Below are positions 14,601 through 27,693 of a stretch of DNA of 64,000 nt, one piece after another. The translations under genes and the position numbers were made by a program. Each line of letters starts with the position of its first letter. The first letter of the stretch is position 1. This stretch comes from Glossina fuscipes (Eukaryota; Arthropoda; Insecta; Diptera; Glossinidae), in contig NW_023998433.1 of the NCBI RefSeq assembly GCF_014805625.2, forward strand, positions 2,466,169-2,530,168, in the 5' to 3' direction. The notes under the pieces are model-generated. The model was not told the DNA's origin, did not search any database, and saw only the letters and a list, made by a program, of their open reading frames with translations.

Positions 14601-17600
14601 CAAAATATATTGATTATTGATTGAGAATGTATTGAAAATTATTGATATCCTGCAAATAGTTTGCGTAAACAGAAGTTGAATCAGCTAAGGAACGAGAAGA
14701 CATTTTTGACATATTTTTAATTAATATATCAAAAATATTTAGATTCGCATTTTGTTTCATCTTAATGTCTTGTTTAATAATACGTTAAGCAATTTTAAGA
14801 ATTTTTTTTTTTCTTCTCTTAAATTCTTTTCGATAAATCATTTACACGCATTCCAAGCATTTAATGGTTTATTTGAACGGAAACACTATAGTGCAACTCG
14901 TAACAGCAAAACCTACATACATATACATATAAGTTTGTGTATATGCGCGAGTATGGCCCTGTGTTTCGTGTTAATGTTTGTATACGGGTTCAACGATTAC
15001 GTCTGGTTAAAATTTCAAACAAATGAATCTATTGTTCTAACTTGCCGCGCACAACTATACAGCGTAATAGCAATACCAACACATCAACCTAAACCACACC
15101 TACAAATATCTACGAAAGCGTTAGGTTACAGTTAAGAACATATTGCGTTTTGACGTTGACATCAAACAATGGAATTGGGGTTTTTTTCTTTCTCCCCCCC
15201 CCCCACCCCCCCTTTTCTCTTTTTTTTCCAATTCCATTTTGTTGTAGTTATTGTAGTTTTATTTTATTTTGTTTTTTTTCTTTGATGTTACTTGAGCTAA
15301 AGCGTTTTTAAGTACCTTTACGGAAAACAAAGTTCCATTTACGTCTTAGGGCGAATCTTGAATACCATGCGCTTGCAGTGAATATTAAGCAATTTAAGAA
15401 ATATTCGTTAGCATTAGTTAGCTGCAAATTATAGACCACGTTATAATGAATTGAACGAATAAAGGGGTATGTGTTTTCATAACATCTGAAAAGCTGTGGA
15501 AGCTATCGTGAACGGCGAATTTTCCGTAATAATGTGTAAAATGGGTCCATCAAAAATACGCGCTAACGAGATCACTTAGCACATAAAAATTCTTCATCAC
15601 TGGGACGGTCTAAAAGTTCTTGTGAAAATGAAGAAGACAAAAAAACGCAAAATGTGTAAAGTCAATCTATAAGCACGCCTACCAAAAATTACAAAAAACT
15701 AGAACACAGAAGGCACAATGCCTGGAAGGATCCTTTCGCGAGGATGGTGTAAGAGATGAGTGTAAAAACGATTTCGATTAAGTGACTAATACACCCACAA
15801 TCAATAATACACTACTCAAGGTTTACACATTCATTTGAGAGATGACGGATAAAGATGAAAGATAACGTGCAATGGCAAAGATATATAGATTTGTGTTGTG
15901 TAATTTCACCTAATTATGAGAAAATATTTGCATTTAAATATAATATACGAGATATTCTTATTCGTTTGTTTAAAATCTTTAAGGAGATGTATGTAATTGT
16001 GAATATGTTTTCTTGTAAGGAGACAATACGATTTTACAATGTTACATCGAATTTTGACAACACGAACAAAAGAAATGACGTGAAAGCAGTCACTGGCTTG
16101 GCTTAACGCGTGTTTCGCCACGATCTACTGAGGAAAGCATCCATCACAGCCCAAGGATGCTCAGTTTTTTTTTAACTGACACAAATATGTAACGCTAGGC
16201 TGGTCACACTCCCTGTATATGCTATATAAGAAATTTTGAAAATAATAAATGCGGTGAATTAATTACTATATTGCTGCTCTTCGGCAACAAAGTTGATCCA
16301 TTCTAGAGTAACTTTATGTGTTGCAATGCGAACTTTAAACAAAACGCCGTTCGATTTCATTTCACACATACATATATATATATATATATAAATATATAAA
16401 AATAGCACATATGCATAGTTCATACGTAGATTCCGACTTATGTACAGCAAAGATATGCGATATATAGTGCGCGCGTGTATTGAGATCCAGGAAGCTGGGT
16501 ATTCGCACTCAATGCAACCAGTAACGTAAATAAAGCCGTAAAGTTTTGTGTTATATGGCGAATGCAATAACAACAATAGATTGGAGCAAGAGCAATTGCA
16601 ACAATATAGTACAACAACGGCACACAATAAAATCCTGCTAAGTGTTTGCTTAAGTCTTAGTTGGCGATTTTTTTTTATTTTGGTGTTGTTATTGTGTTTT
16701 CGGGCAACCAAAAGTTGCACTTACATTACGATTTTTTTGTTTTGTTTTATTCGTGATTGTGTTCGTTTCACCTGTTAACTGTTAACGGAAAAAGTGGAAA
16801 TGATAACGAAAAACAAATGTAGGGAAATGGAAAGCGCGGTGGAAGAGAGTTTGACGAAGCATGGGTTTTCTTCTTTTTTTTTTTTTTTCATTTATTTATT
16901 TATATTTTGCTTGTCATTGTTGTTGTAACTAAATGTGTTCCACACATTCGCTGTAAACTTTTTGGTTTTCAAGTTATTCTAAATGCACATGTAAAAGCAA
17001 ACGAACAAACTATATACATGTGAAATATGTTTATATTCACTTGCGATGTGTTTTTTTACATGTGTGTGTGATTGTATAACTGCCTCGAAGTTTTATTTTA
17101 TTTTTTTTTTTCTTTTTTTTTTTTTTATTTCTCTTCCATTTCTTATTTTACTACATTTTCAAATTCACACCGAAAATAAAGTTTTCATTTTATGTATACG
17201 CGCTGGCTATCTATGTATTGCGCATATGGATTGGTGTGTGCGTTGACTACTATTTCTATGCTCTATTTTTTCAATGCGGTACATCCAGCGAAAATCTTAT
17301 TCAAAGGATTTCAATGAATTATTTATGAAAAAAATTTAAAAAAAAATATATTGGAATTTTGTTTTACTTTTCTTTTTTTTATCTTTTTTTGTGTTCTGTG
17401 CTTCACTGGAAATCGAATGAAATTCTTTTGCAGTAGTTGAAATACACAATTTAATCAGAAAATTTTGTCGAAACCTGTTTAAGGTGTTAATTTTTTGGTC
17501 TTCATGCTTGTATTGACATATAAAACGAACTGATTTTTAGGTGACTCCACACCTTTGTGCAGGAATGCAAAACGAAAACTTTGCTTAATAAGGGGGGGAA

Positions 17601-20600
17601 CAGTGAAGGCTCGATTAAAGTAATAAAATTGAGTGTAAAATATTCGTAAAAACATTACGTTCATGTGGTTGGCGTCTGTCACCGCCTGCCAATATAAAAA
17701 CATCCGATAAGAATTTTTATTCAGAAAAGCCATTCCATGTAATGTAGACAATATAACATCTGCTACACAATATGAGTCATTCAAAGGAATATTTTAAAAT
17801 ATTTTAATTTTTACATACTTGCAGTAATATTTTGGATGGATGATTGAAACTGTGCATCGGTGGGAAAGTTCACCAAAAAAAAAAAAAAAAAAAAAATGAA
17901 AGGAAATTTATTTTTCCCCTATTCGCGACTCGCAGTTTGATGCGGAATCGCATCTTCTATCTTCAGTAGTATGTACTAGACAGTCGAAAAAACACATCCA
18001 GATCTATTCAAAATCTAATAGCAATGAAAAATATATACATAGAAGCTTTCTAAAACTTCGTTTTGACAAAATGATTATGAGTATAAAAAGTTAGCCCAGC
18101 GATACACATATACACAAAACGTTATGTGTGCCAGCCCGTATAAATATTAACTTTACAATTATGCACATCAAATCAATTAAGTTAAAAATATTTTGAACTC
18201 GAATAGTTTTAAAGCACACGTTTTACCTTACATCATCACGATCCAATCATAGTGATCTCCGATCCTTGCAGTAAAACTCCTAAATGGATTAATCACATTC
18301 AAAAACTGAGACATAGGGCTGAAAGATATTAATTTAAAAACTTTTTCTTCCTTATTAGAAGCAAATTCTAAACTGCTTTCTTGGTCAATGTTTAGGGCCG
18401 CAGCCATGTCGTTGGATGAAATGCGGTGCCAGTCTTTCTTGATTCTTGAAATAATTTCATCGATCTCATCAATGATTGATTGACAAAATCGCGGCCCGTT
18501 TTTAGTGCGCGAAATTTTCAGAAATGGAACGAGCAAACTTTTTGCGTGCTACTACTTTGAGAATTGCTTTCCTTGAGTGCCCTATACAACAATCATTTGG
18601 AAAATGGAATTAGATAAAAAAATGCTAGAAAGGCGGAAACGTTTAATAGATTTAATTAAGGTCGATTAAAGAATCGACCTTAATTTGCACTTTGCAAGAT
18701 CCTTTATTTATTTTTCCAGACAATGCATACTATCCCAGTGGAAAATAACTTGATTCGTTCGTAAATTCAGTCTGTTCTGACGAATTTTCCTATGCATCTG
18801 ATTCGAAAGATAGTCCGCACTTTTATTTAGAAAAAAAATTTCTCTATACTCTTCGCTAATAATGATTACATTTAGTTCTGCGGATATTTAGTGTAGACAT
18901 ATCTGCAAGTAAAATTTATTCAGTTATATATAAAATTCATCAGAAAAACATAGGTAGAATTCTTAAGCGTTTTTAAAATAAAATCACTCTACAAGTAAGG
19001 CGTATATATGAAACTTTTGAAAGCTATAGAACTAGATTTTTATAAATAAATGACATCCAGTATGTCGTAGGTTTGGAAAAGTGATTTAAAAAGAAACTAT
19101 TGACTTAATTTTTTCTTGCAGCGGTCCCGAGATGTTAGTGGCTTTTCATTCGAGTCCATTTTCGGCGCCCCTACAACAAGGTATTCCGAATCGTGGCTTC
19201 GAATTGGATGTCGATATATTATTTACCGATTCCGATTCATACGATTTCGCGCAAGGATCGAAAAATATATGCGAATTTCATATAAATGCTACCAATCCAG
19301 GTGAGTGACAAGAGCAATAAAGAAATTAAGGAATTAACCAAAAAATGAAAAATTTTGGAAGATAAGTTGCATTTTTTTTACTATCTACTCGTGTCTAAGC
19401 GAGCAACGAAAAAATCATTTTATTTTAATGGTTTCAATTAACAACTTATAGAAGAGAAAAAGCAACACAGCGAAAACAGTGATGAATTTTTGCTTTGTGT
19501 TTTGGTTTTCTTGTAATTTGTTGTCTTTATAATTTCTTTTTTATACCCATCACGGGAGGATGAGCGGTATATTCATTTTGTCGAAACGTTTGCAACATCC
19601 ATAAGGAAGCATCAGAGACCCCACACAGTCTATATATTCTTGATTAGGATCAAATTATAAATCGAATTAAGTATGTCCGTCCGTTCAAAAATCAGCTGCG
19701 CCCACTCCATACTATAGAGCATGTCTTTTTTAGTATAACGGTGGCGGATATGAAAGATGCGGTCCCGACTGAATTTAATTTTCTTACTTTTACTTACTAT
19801 TAAGAAACTCTAGTAAGAGAGAAGGGAAAACGAATCGAAATACTTCGGTATATTCGGTTCTTTTCTTTTTAAACTAAGTCAAAGTCAAAGCCAAATGTCC
19901 ACAGCATACTTAAACACATACATCTGTAATGTGAATAAGAAACTGCTTTAAAATTAGCAAGTAATTATTTAATTAGTTTAAATTTTTTAATTGAATAAAA
20001 TTGAAACTTTCTGAATAATCTCTTTACACATACCTTGGGATATTTATAAGAATCTTTTCTTCTATATTCGTTCGTTTGTTTTATTCATATTTATTTTATT
20101 TGTGTGCTTGCTGTTTTATCGTACCTCTTTCTAACTTCAACTGCGATAACTGATAAATTCTTTAGATTTTAAAATCTTTCAAATAAATAATTCGTAAACT
20201 GTTTTCTATAAACAATGGCATTATAATAACAATGAGTACTAAAACAACACTTGTAATAACAAACAGTAATAACAACGGCAAAAACAACAATACAATACTA
20301 ACTATTTAATAACAATCGCACGCATAGCATATGAATTATTCCTCGATTGATTATTCAGCTCAATTGGCAGCATCCTTGATATGAGCATCAAGCAACTGCA
20401 ATAAAACAGACGCATAGACGACTATGACAGACATTATATAAATGCATTAAAAATGATGTATATGTGTACAATATACATACATATACAGTGTATATATTAT
20501 ATTTTGCATGAAAACAACAGTATTACGAAATCTTTTCTGACCCCAACGTCATTTCCATCAACTGCAGACGTGTAAGTGTGTGTCTATGTTTATAGAGCTA

Positions 20601-23157
20601 TATAATATATGCATGCAAATGTGTTCATCTGTGAATGTGCATTTTTCGTTAGTATTACTATTGCTTTTAATATTGTTGTTGTTGTTATTGCTGTTGTTTT
20701 CCAAGAGACATAGTTTGATTCAAATACTGATTGGATATGCATTCGCGATGCTTTAAAATTTTCTGCTTTCAAGTACTGCAAATTTTGCACATATGTTTGT
20801 GCTTTTTATAGATTCTATACCCATATCCGTAAGAAAACAGATACAATATATTTATCATTCCGTTAGTAACGCCTAGATAGAGATCGGCTATAGAATAGAT
20901 AGAATACGGCAACATATACGGTGTATTGATGAAGCCACATAAAAAAAATGTTCGTTCAAGTCTGAGGATGAATTAAATCAATTTAGCTGTAAATATTTTC
21001 TTTAACCATTTAGCCTTGCTTCTGTATTTCACCGGCATGCAAGATAATGTAGTCAAAGTGATGTTCTACCTCTTCTTATCAGAAAGTTTACTTTTCCTTC
21101 AATGCCTTCGAAACATTTTTCAACGATTTTATAATAGTGTTTAACCAGTTGAAGGATCAAAAATTCTAAAATGTATATATGTTTGCTTAGTTTTCACTAG
21201 CGTCAGAAATTGAAATTGAAACCTAAACATTGACACATGCACTTATATAAAACTTCAAAATACTTCCGGCACAGCCAAAGCCTTGTGAGAACTTTTGTTT
21301 AATTAACAACCCACAGTTGAAGGCAGCAACTGATAGAAAAAAATTGGACTCCAATGACACAAATGCAGAAAAAAAAAAATAGACTGAATTAATACAAATT
21401 CAAAATTTTTGTTAAGATGAATATTCTGAATTCTCTTTACTGTTTTTATGCCCTGCTCAAGTTGTGATATGTTAATCTATTGACGATGTTTACGACAGTG
21501 AAAACAACTTGGAAGTGATATTGACTTTATTATACAAATCGATCGAGAATCATTGTCCGAATGCCTGTCCGTCTGTCTGATGCCCGCCCATTTATTTTTA
21601 TTCAATCTGTTCATTTTAAAGGTCGTTATATGAAAAGTTTTTTCACTTTTAATTTTGCTCGACCAAACCGAGGTGAGAGTAATAGTTTCACATACTAAAT
21701 GAATACGACAAATTTATATAGGATGAGCTTTTTGAAACGTGGCTATTTTCTGAACACTTTTCTTATATAAATCTGCTTAGTTTCAATATTTCATGATCAC
21801 AGTTGAGGGAAAATAGGGATTTGACATGTAAATTTACGATGGCAGGTATGTGTATCTCGCCGCGTAAGGTTTCTCATAAAGAACAGGTCCTTACAAGTCA
21901 ACAACATATATATTTTTTGATATTTTACAACAAAACTAGATGTGAAATTGTATTAGGCAAAGTGATCTAGATCATATAATAATCGGAGGTCCGACAAAGA
22001 ATGTTTTATGTTACGTAATTCTCTACCGAAGAATGTGTGGAATAAAAAACGTTCGTAAAATATATGTTAGTATAAGATGTGCTAAAACGGCCGTTTCTTT
22101 CCTCCTTAATCTATCTATATATTTAACCCTTACATGTAAGAATTTTTATTTTCAATAAACAGAAACTGTAAACAAACCTTCTTTAATTTTGAAAAACAAT
22201 ATTGTTCTATTTCTACATAGTCATGCGAACTCGCTCGTTGAATTCTACAAATTTACTGCATACAATAATAGAGTACTTCTCATTACGTTAAAAAATATGA
22301 AAATCCATTAACAAAATATTTTTGGCGTTTAAACATCAAGAAACATTGCACTTGTTCCACGACAACTACGTGATGCTGTTACATAGAGGAATTTAGACCA
22401 TGGGCGTCTTGTTATACATCCATAGGCGACAAAAAATAAGATGACTCTCTAGGTTTTTTTGGCCTGTAATGAGCCATTACTAATTTTTTCATAGGTATAC
22501 GCAAAGTATCCAATAGACGAAAGAATGGGCGAAGGTACCATTTGCGGCGTTTGACATCTATAGCGACACTGCTAGCGACGCAAGTAGCTATCCATTAAGT
22601 TCATTCCTCTCATTCCATTATTTTTGGATAGGAGATATCATTCTTTTGCTATAGTCGCTTATCACATCGACAGATGTTGTTTACGTGTTGCGAGCTAATG
22701 TAAGTAGACAACAAAATAACAACTTTTTTGTCTCTACACTCCGTCGCTGAAAAGTCGCCAGCATCATGGTAAGAAATTTTTTCCTCACAAGTTCCCCTTG
22801 CAATAGCCGTCTTCATTGCATCTCATTCTGTTGTACAGTTCCTACCCAATATATCCTCCTTGTTTCACATTATTGGTGACTTCCATATCTTGTTCAGCTG
22901 TTAGTCTATTTATTTTGTCTTCTTATACAGAGGATACTTCCAAACGGTATGCATATCCCATTGGACAGAAACAAGCCACTTTTCTGGCTTATACAAATAT
23001 GGATTCAACAAATTACCTATTTTTGCTCAACAGTTGTTCGTCTATTCAGTGGCGTTAGTGTATGGAAATTGATGAAAATGTTTCATTTAGAAAATCTGTT
23101 ACAAACCTAATCCTGTGTAAGCGACCGTGATTTGGACAATCTCGGAAGATGTGTTCC

Positions 23158-23199
<42 letters not shown>

Positions 23200-26100
23200 A
23201 TCAATATGTGCAAATATATAAATATTATTCGTTAGTTTTTTCTTATTTCTATCCGATCACAATTTTTCCTACTTTCTACAGTTTTTATTACTTCTTCTTC
23301 AAATAAATCGAAATTCGAAACGCCCGCCGAAATGAAATTTCATTCAAATGCAGAGCCAACAATGTAAATTATTACAGATAAAGCAGTAAACTGTCGGAGA
23401 TTCTAGTTGTGTTCAGAAACCATAAAAGAGCTTTGGTAAAATCAAAATTAAAAAAAAAAAATGTAATGAACATCTTGAATTGATCCCAAGTCAAATGAAG
23501 AGTGTGTATATTTGTTTAGTTTACGTTCTTTTTTTTTTTTTTTTAGTTTTCGGTTTCAAGACAGTTTAGTAGATATTTTTAAATGTTTCACACTTCAACA
23601 ATAAATATGTTATGTTTATTTATTGCAAAGGACGTAATAGCGATACGTTGTAAATTAAATATTCGGATTTTATCCAACAATGTAGAAGAAAATTAATGAA
23701 GCCAAACAATAAATCTTTTAATAAGCAAATTCCGACATGCATACGTAAATGAATCTATACAAGTTTTTATGCTTCATGTACATTATATTAGGTGGTTATA
23801 TATATTTTGATAAGCGAGTTCTACAGGTAAAAATTATAAAGAAGTGGGAAATGCCAGTGTACATTACGATCAAATTCGATGATTTTAACCTTAGTTTTTA
23901 ATTTAGTGTTGTTGCGATATTCGGTGTACACAGACGTTAATCATGGAACGCCCAAAATTGCATTTTCGATATTCATTGCTTTTCATGCTTGATTTGAAGA
24001 AAACTGCTGGCGAAGCCCACTAAACACCTGTAGAAGCTTATGGTGATGCTCCTGCGTCATATCCTAATTGTCGGCCAATATTTCAATCGTGATTTTGATG
24101 TCAATGACAAAAAAGTCTTGGACGATCAAACATCGGGTTGGACAAAAAAATCGATCGCGGTTTTATTGCTTGCCGGGCGAATAAAAAAAAGTTTGCTGTG
24201 GCGTATTGTGACTGGTGATGAAAAGGGGATCTACTACGAAACACCTAACCGTAAAAACTCTTGGCTTAGTCCAGGAAAACTATCCTCATCGTCATAAAGT
24301 TTTGGTGTGCATACGGTAGGATCAGTAACGTGTAGTGTATTACGAGTAACTAAAACCGAATGAAACTGTTACTGAAAATGCCTACCGACGTCAATTAACC
24401 GAATTGAATATTGCATTGTTGGAAAAAAGACCAGCAATGGCGGCTAACAGACGCAAAGTCATCCTGCTGGATGACTACGTTCCGCGCCACGTTTAAAAAG
24501 TTGTCAAGTATATACTGTTGCGGCTTGGATGGAAGTTCTGCTGCACCCAGCATACTCACCAGACACGCTGCCTTTCGATTACCTCCTGAAAATATTTTGA
24601 TTAATATACATTGTACCAATTTTTCTCAATAAAAGCCTTTTTCAAGTAAAAAAGACTATGAAAATACATATAACTACCTAATATATACATATACATATAT
24701 ATATGTCTGCATTTAAACCGAAATGGTATTTTCATTAATCGCTCTTATATTAATAGCAATAAAATTTCTGGTAACGGCATCAACACCAAAATCATCGCCA
24801 TTGTCTTTGCTCTGTGCGTTGTCTGATAGGTTTTGAAATTTATATTTTTGACATTAATAGCCGCACATTCATAATACGCATACATACAATTAAACATATA
24901 CGGCATATACTGTGACAAAAATTACCGATAAACATATTAAATTGTCATTTCGGTTTAATCTTGTGCATGATGTTCGATTGTTTGTTACCGTTTAATATAT
25001 TCAGTCTGTTCCGCAGAAGAGCGGAAATACAATGCTAATAAGCAGTTGTAGACGGCATTTTGTCCGAGAGCGGGTGCGTGTGTGAATGCAGTTGCGTGTA
25101 AATATTTACGGATGCAAACAAACCAAACGTTTATATTATTGTTATTATTATTGTTTATTGCTGTGTAATCTCCTCATTCACTTTTCCTCTTCCCCAATGT
25201 CATAAAATTTTCACTTCTCTCGGCATTAAATTAATAATTAACTTATTTGATTTTAATCTAATATGAAATTTAGAGAAACACAAATACACATAACCAGAAA
25301 GGAAAAGAAACTTTTTTTTTATTTTGTAAAATTAATCTTTATTTCATTTTTATGTATCTGAATAAGTGCTACATTATCACACGATTCCGCTTTGTTATTA
25401 TTACTAAAATATTCTTTATCATTAAATTTAAATTATTTATTATGGGGTATAAATTTTTTTCATATAATTGTTAATTTAATTTTTACTGATTCGGTTAAGG
25501 AAAATTTAAATTTCTCTCCTAGACTTTTAACTTTTAACACAAATGCTTATTCAAGCTCATTACATAATATCTTATCATTTTGATATTAGGATTTAATAGA
25601 AAATTAGAAGAAATATATTATTGTTAAGATTTTTCCCACTGGAACGTGAGATTCACCCGATTCAACTTAATAAAACATTAATTGTAGTTGTACAGATCGA
25701 AATATTAGTTAATTAAGTGGATACAACTGTGTTTCGGGTATTTAATGTCTGACAACAGCTTTTAGATAAAAGTCTAAATTTTGTATAAATAAATAGTTTT
25801 GAAATTACTGAAGAAAATTATATGTAAGAATGCAAGTTCAGTTTGTCATTTGAACAGTGGACCGCATAATCTGAGATTGTTTAAAATATTGACTTTAGCA
25901 AAGGTTTTTTTCTTTTCGTTTGCGTTGAGTTCGGGCTATACCCCGACCTTGCTATAGGATTTCAGTGATAAAATTTCCAGTTTTAAAAGCGGGAATAGTT
26001 CAGGCAGGTTCCTTTGAGGCTAGTAAGGGTATCGTTTGAACTCATTGAAATAGGCCATACAATTAAAATCCCAAAACGATGATGGGCAAAATATCATCAT

Positions 26101-27644
26101 CAAAATCGTTGAGAACAAATCGTCCAACAAGGACGTATGTCACGCTATCGATTGTCAATTTTTTAACGTTGTCGCTGTCAGTTTTTTTGCAACGGTTAAT
26201 CGATGCAAATCTGTTAAAATCTTAAATCATTTATAGCACTCATATGGCCATGTACTGCATATACACATTTCACGCTATAGACCTGCGGAAGCATTCTCAC
26301 CAACTCGGTATGTTTAAGCTTTTTTGACTGTAAACAACTCGTACTACAATTACTATTTAAAATATTGAAATACGATTTTTGCAATCTGTTAGAGATAATT
26401 TGAATTCTGTGCGAACAGAACAACTAATCTTTTAGGGTTGTCCAGAGTATAACCCCTATCGTCGTCGGGTATCAGCTTAAGAATAAACATTAGTTCATTC
26501 ATTGAAGCCCGTGTTAATCGGAACGAATTAAGTCTACTGATAATAGCAAGTAAGGTAGGGCAATGCCGCTGATACACACACACACCCATACACATATTCG
26601 TAATAAAAGAAAAATAAAATCGTAGAAATAATGTAATCCATGAGTGCGGTCTATCACTAGCACAGTTCGTGTTCATTTATGGTACGCAACATCTTAACCC
26701 TTGGCACTCGAACCATTTTTTAGTGTGGGTATTCAGCTATCCGACAGTCGTTGTAATAAAAAATTGTAACACATCAAACATAAGAATTTTAAACAAAAGT
26801 AATTTATTTATATGTTTCATTTTTATTTACATATCACAAACATAACTTTTTAATATTAAATTTTATAATTTCCCTTAGTGTGATATTTGAGGAAGCACTC
26901 TTTAAGGTGTATCCTACAAAAAATTGTCAAAAATAGTAATTGCGCCTCTCGGGCGTCGCTCGAGTTGCAGTGATGAATAGGGTTAAAAAACCAATTCATT
27001 AAATCAGTTGAATTCAAATTCGCTTGTGATGAAATGAGCATAATTTTTGGTAAAAAAAAAAATTTCTTCACATAATACAATTTTTTTGTTTTCTTTTTAA
27101 ACAGAAGAAAATCTTGACTTCTTCTTTTTGAAGTTATAAAATGTGATTTTCCCTAATATATTTTAGAAAGGAGCAACGCACTCCTTAAACGAGCACATTT
27201 AGCCATCTTGTTATACAATAAATATGTTGGGCTCTGGTTGATGCAAACTTCCTCAGCGCGAAAACGAAAATTGACCACTTTTTAAATAATCTCGTAGTGA
27301 AACGCTGATAAAGGTTACCTGTAGTTATTTAACCCCTTGCATATATATGAAGTATATGAAGAATGTTATATGGTAAGAGAAATAACTGTAATATTTAGTC
27401 ACATTTTCAGATAGTAGTTTTCGAAGTCCCTAATTTATGCGAAATGTACATGCGCTTGTGATATTAAATAAATGTCAAATGTTTGCAAAGTATTCCGCTT
27501 TTTTATGTCCGAAATAGAGAAAAATATTATTTAAGAACACAAACGAGAATTGAAAATAGAAGTTCAGAAGTGCTTTGAAAATTTTTGTTGGTTGATTGTT
27601 TAGTTTTTAGTTTAGTTTAGATTTTATCTCTTTTCTTCTTTCTT

Positions 27645-27693
<49 letters not shown>

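Larger units (their letters stand above)
8452..19121. other. Intron (10.7 kb)
   Basis: GTAAGT donor and TTTTTCTTGCAG acceptor. Mostly non-coding AT-rich sequence with poly(T) runs (10750-10766, 12310-12329, 16873-16888, 17100-17126) and a near-pure C tract at 15194-15212. A mariner-transposase fragment lies on the minus strand at about 18365-18490 and a perfect 14-bp-arm hairpin at 18654-18685. The open frames at 11123-11407, 13263-13508, 14752-15135, 15855-16121 and 16259-16720 show no domain I recognise and lack coding character, so I do not call them. Confidence 0.65.

Noticed and set aside
15455..15800. Region with K-K-T-K-K-R-K-like translation suggestive of a Tc1 fragment
   Set aside because: No run of more than a few residues fits a transposase motif, and no catalytic or terminal-repeat signature is present.
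16259..16720. Minus-strand 153-codon open frame, among the longest outside exons and transposons
   Set aside because: It spans a TATATA tract that translates as Tyr-Ile repeats, has no recognisable domain, and lies in an intron; it looks like a chance frame.
25270..25700. Very AT-rich segment that looked like a nuclear copy of mitochondrial DNA or an LTR
   Set aside because: I could not match it to any mitochondrial gene or rRNA signature, and no LTR partner or primer-binding site was found.
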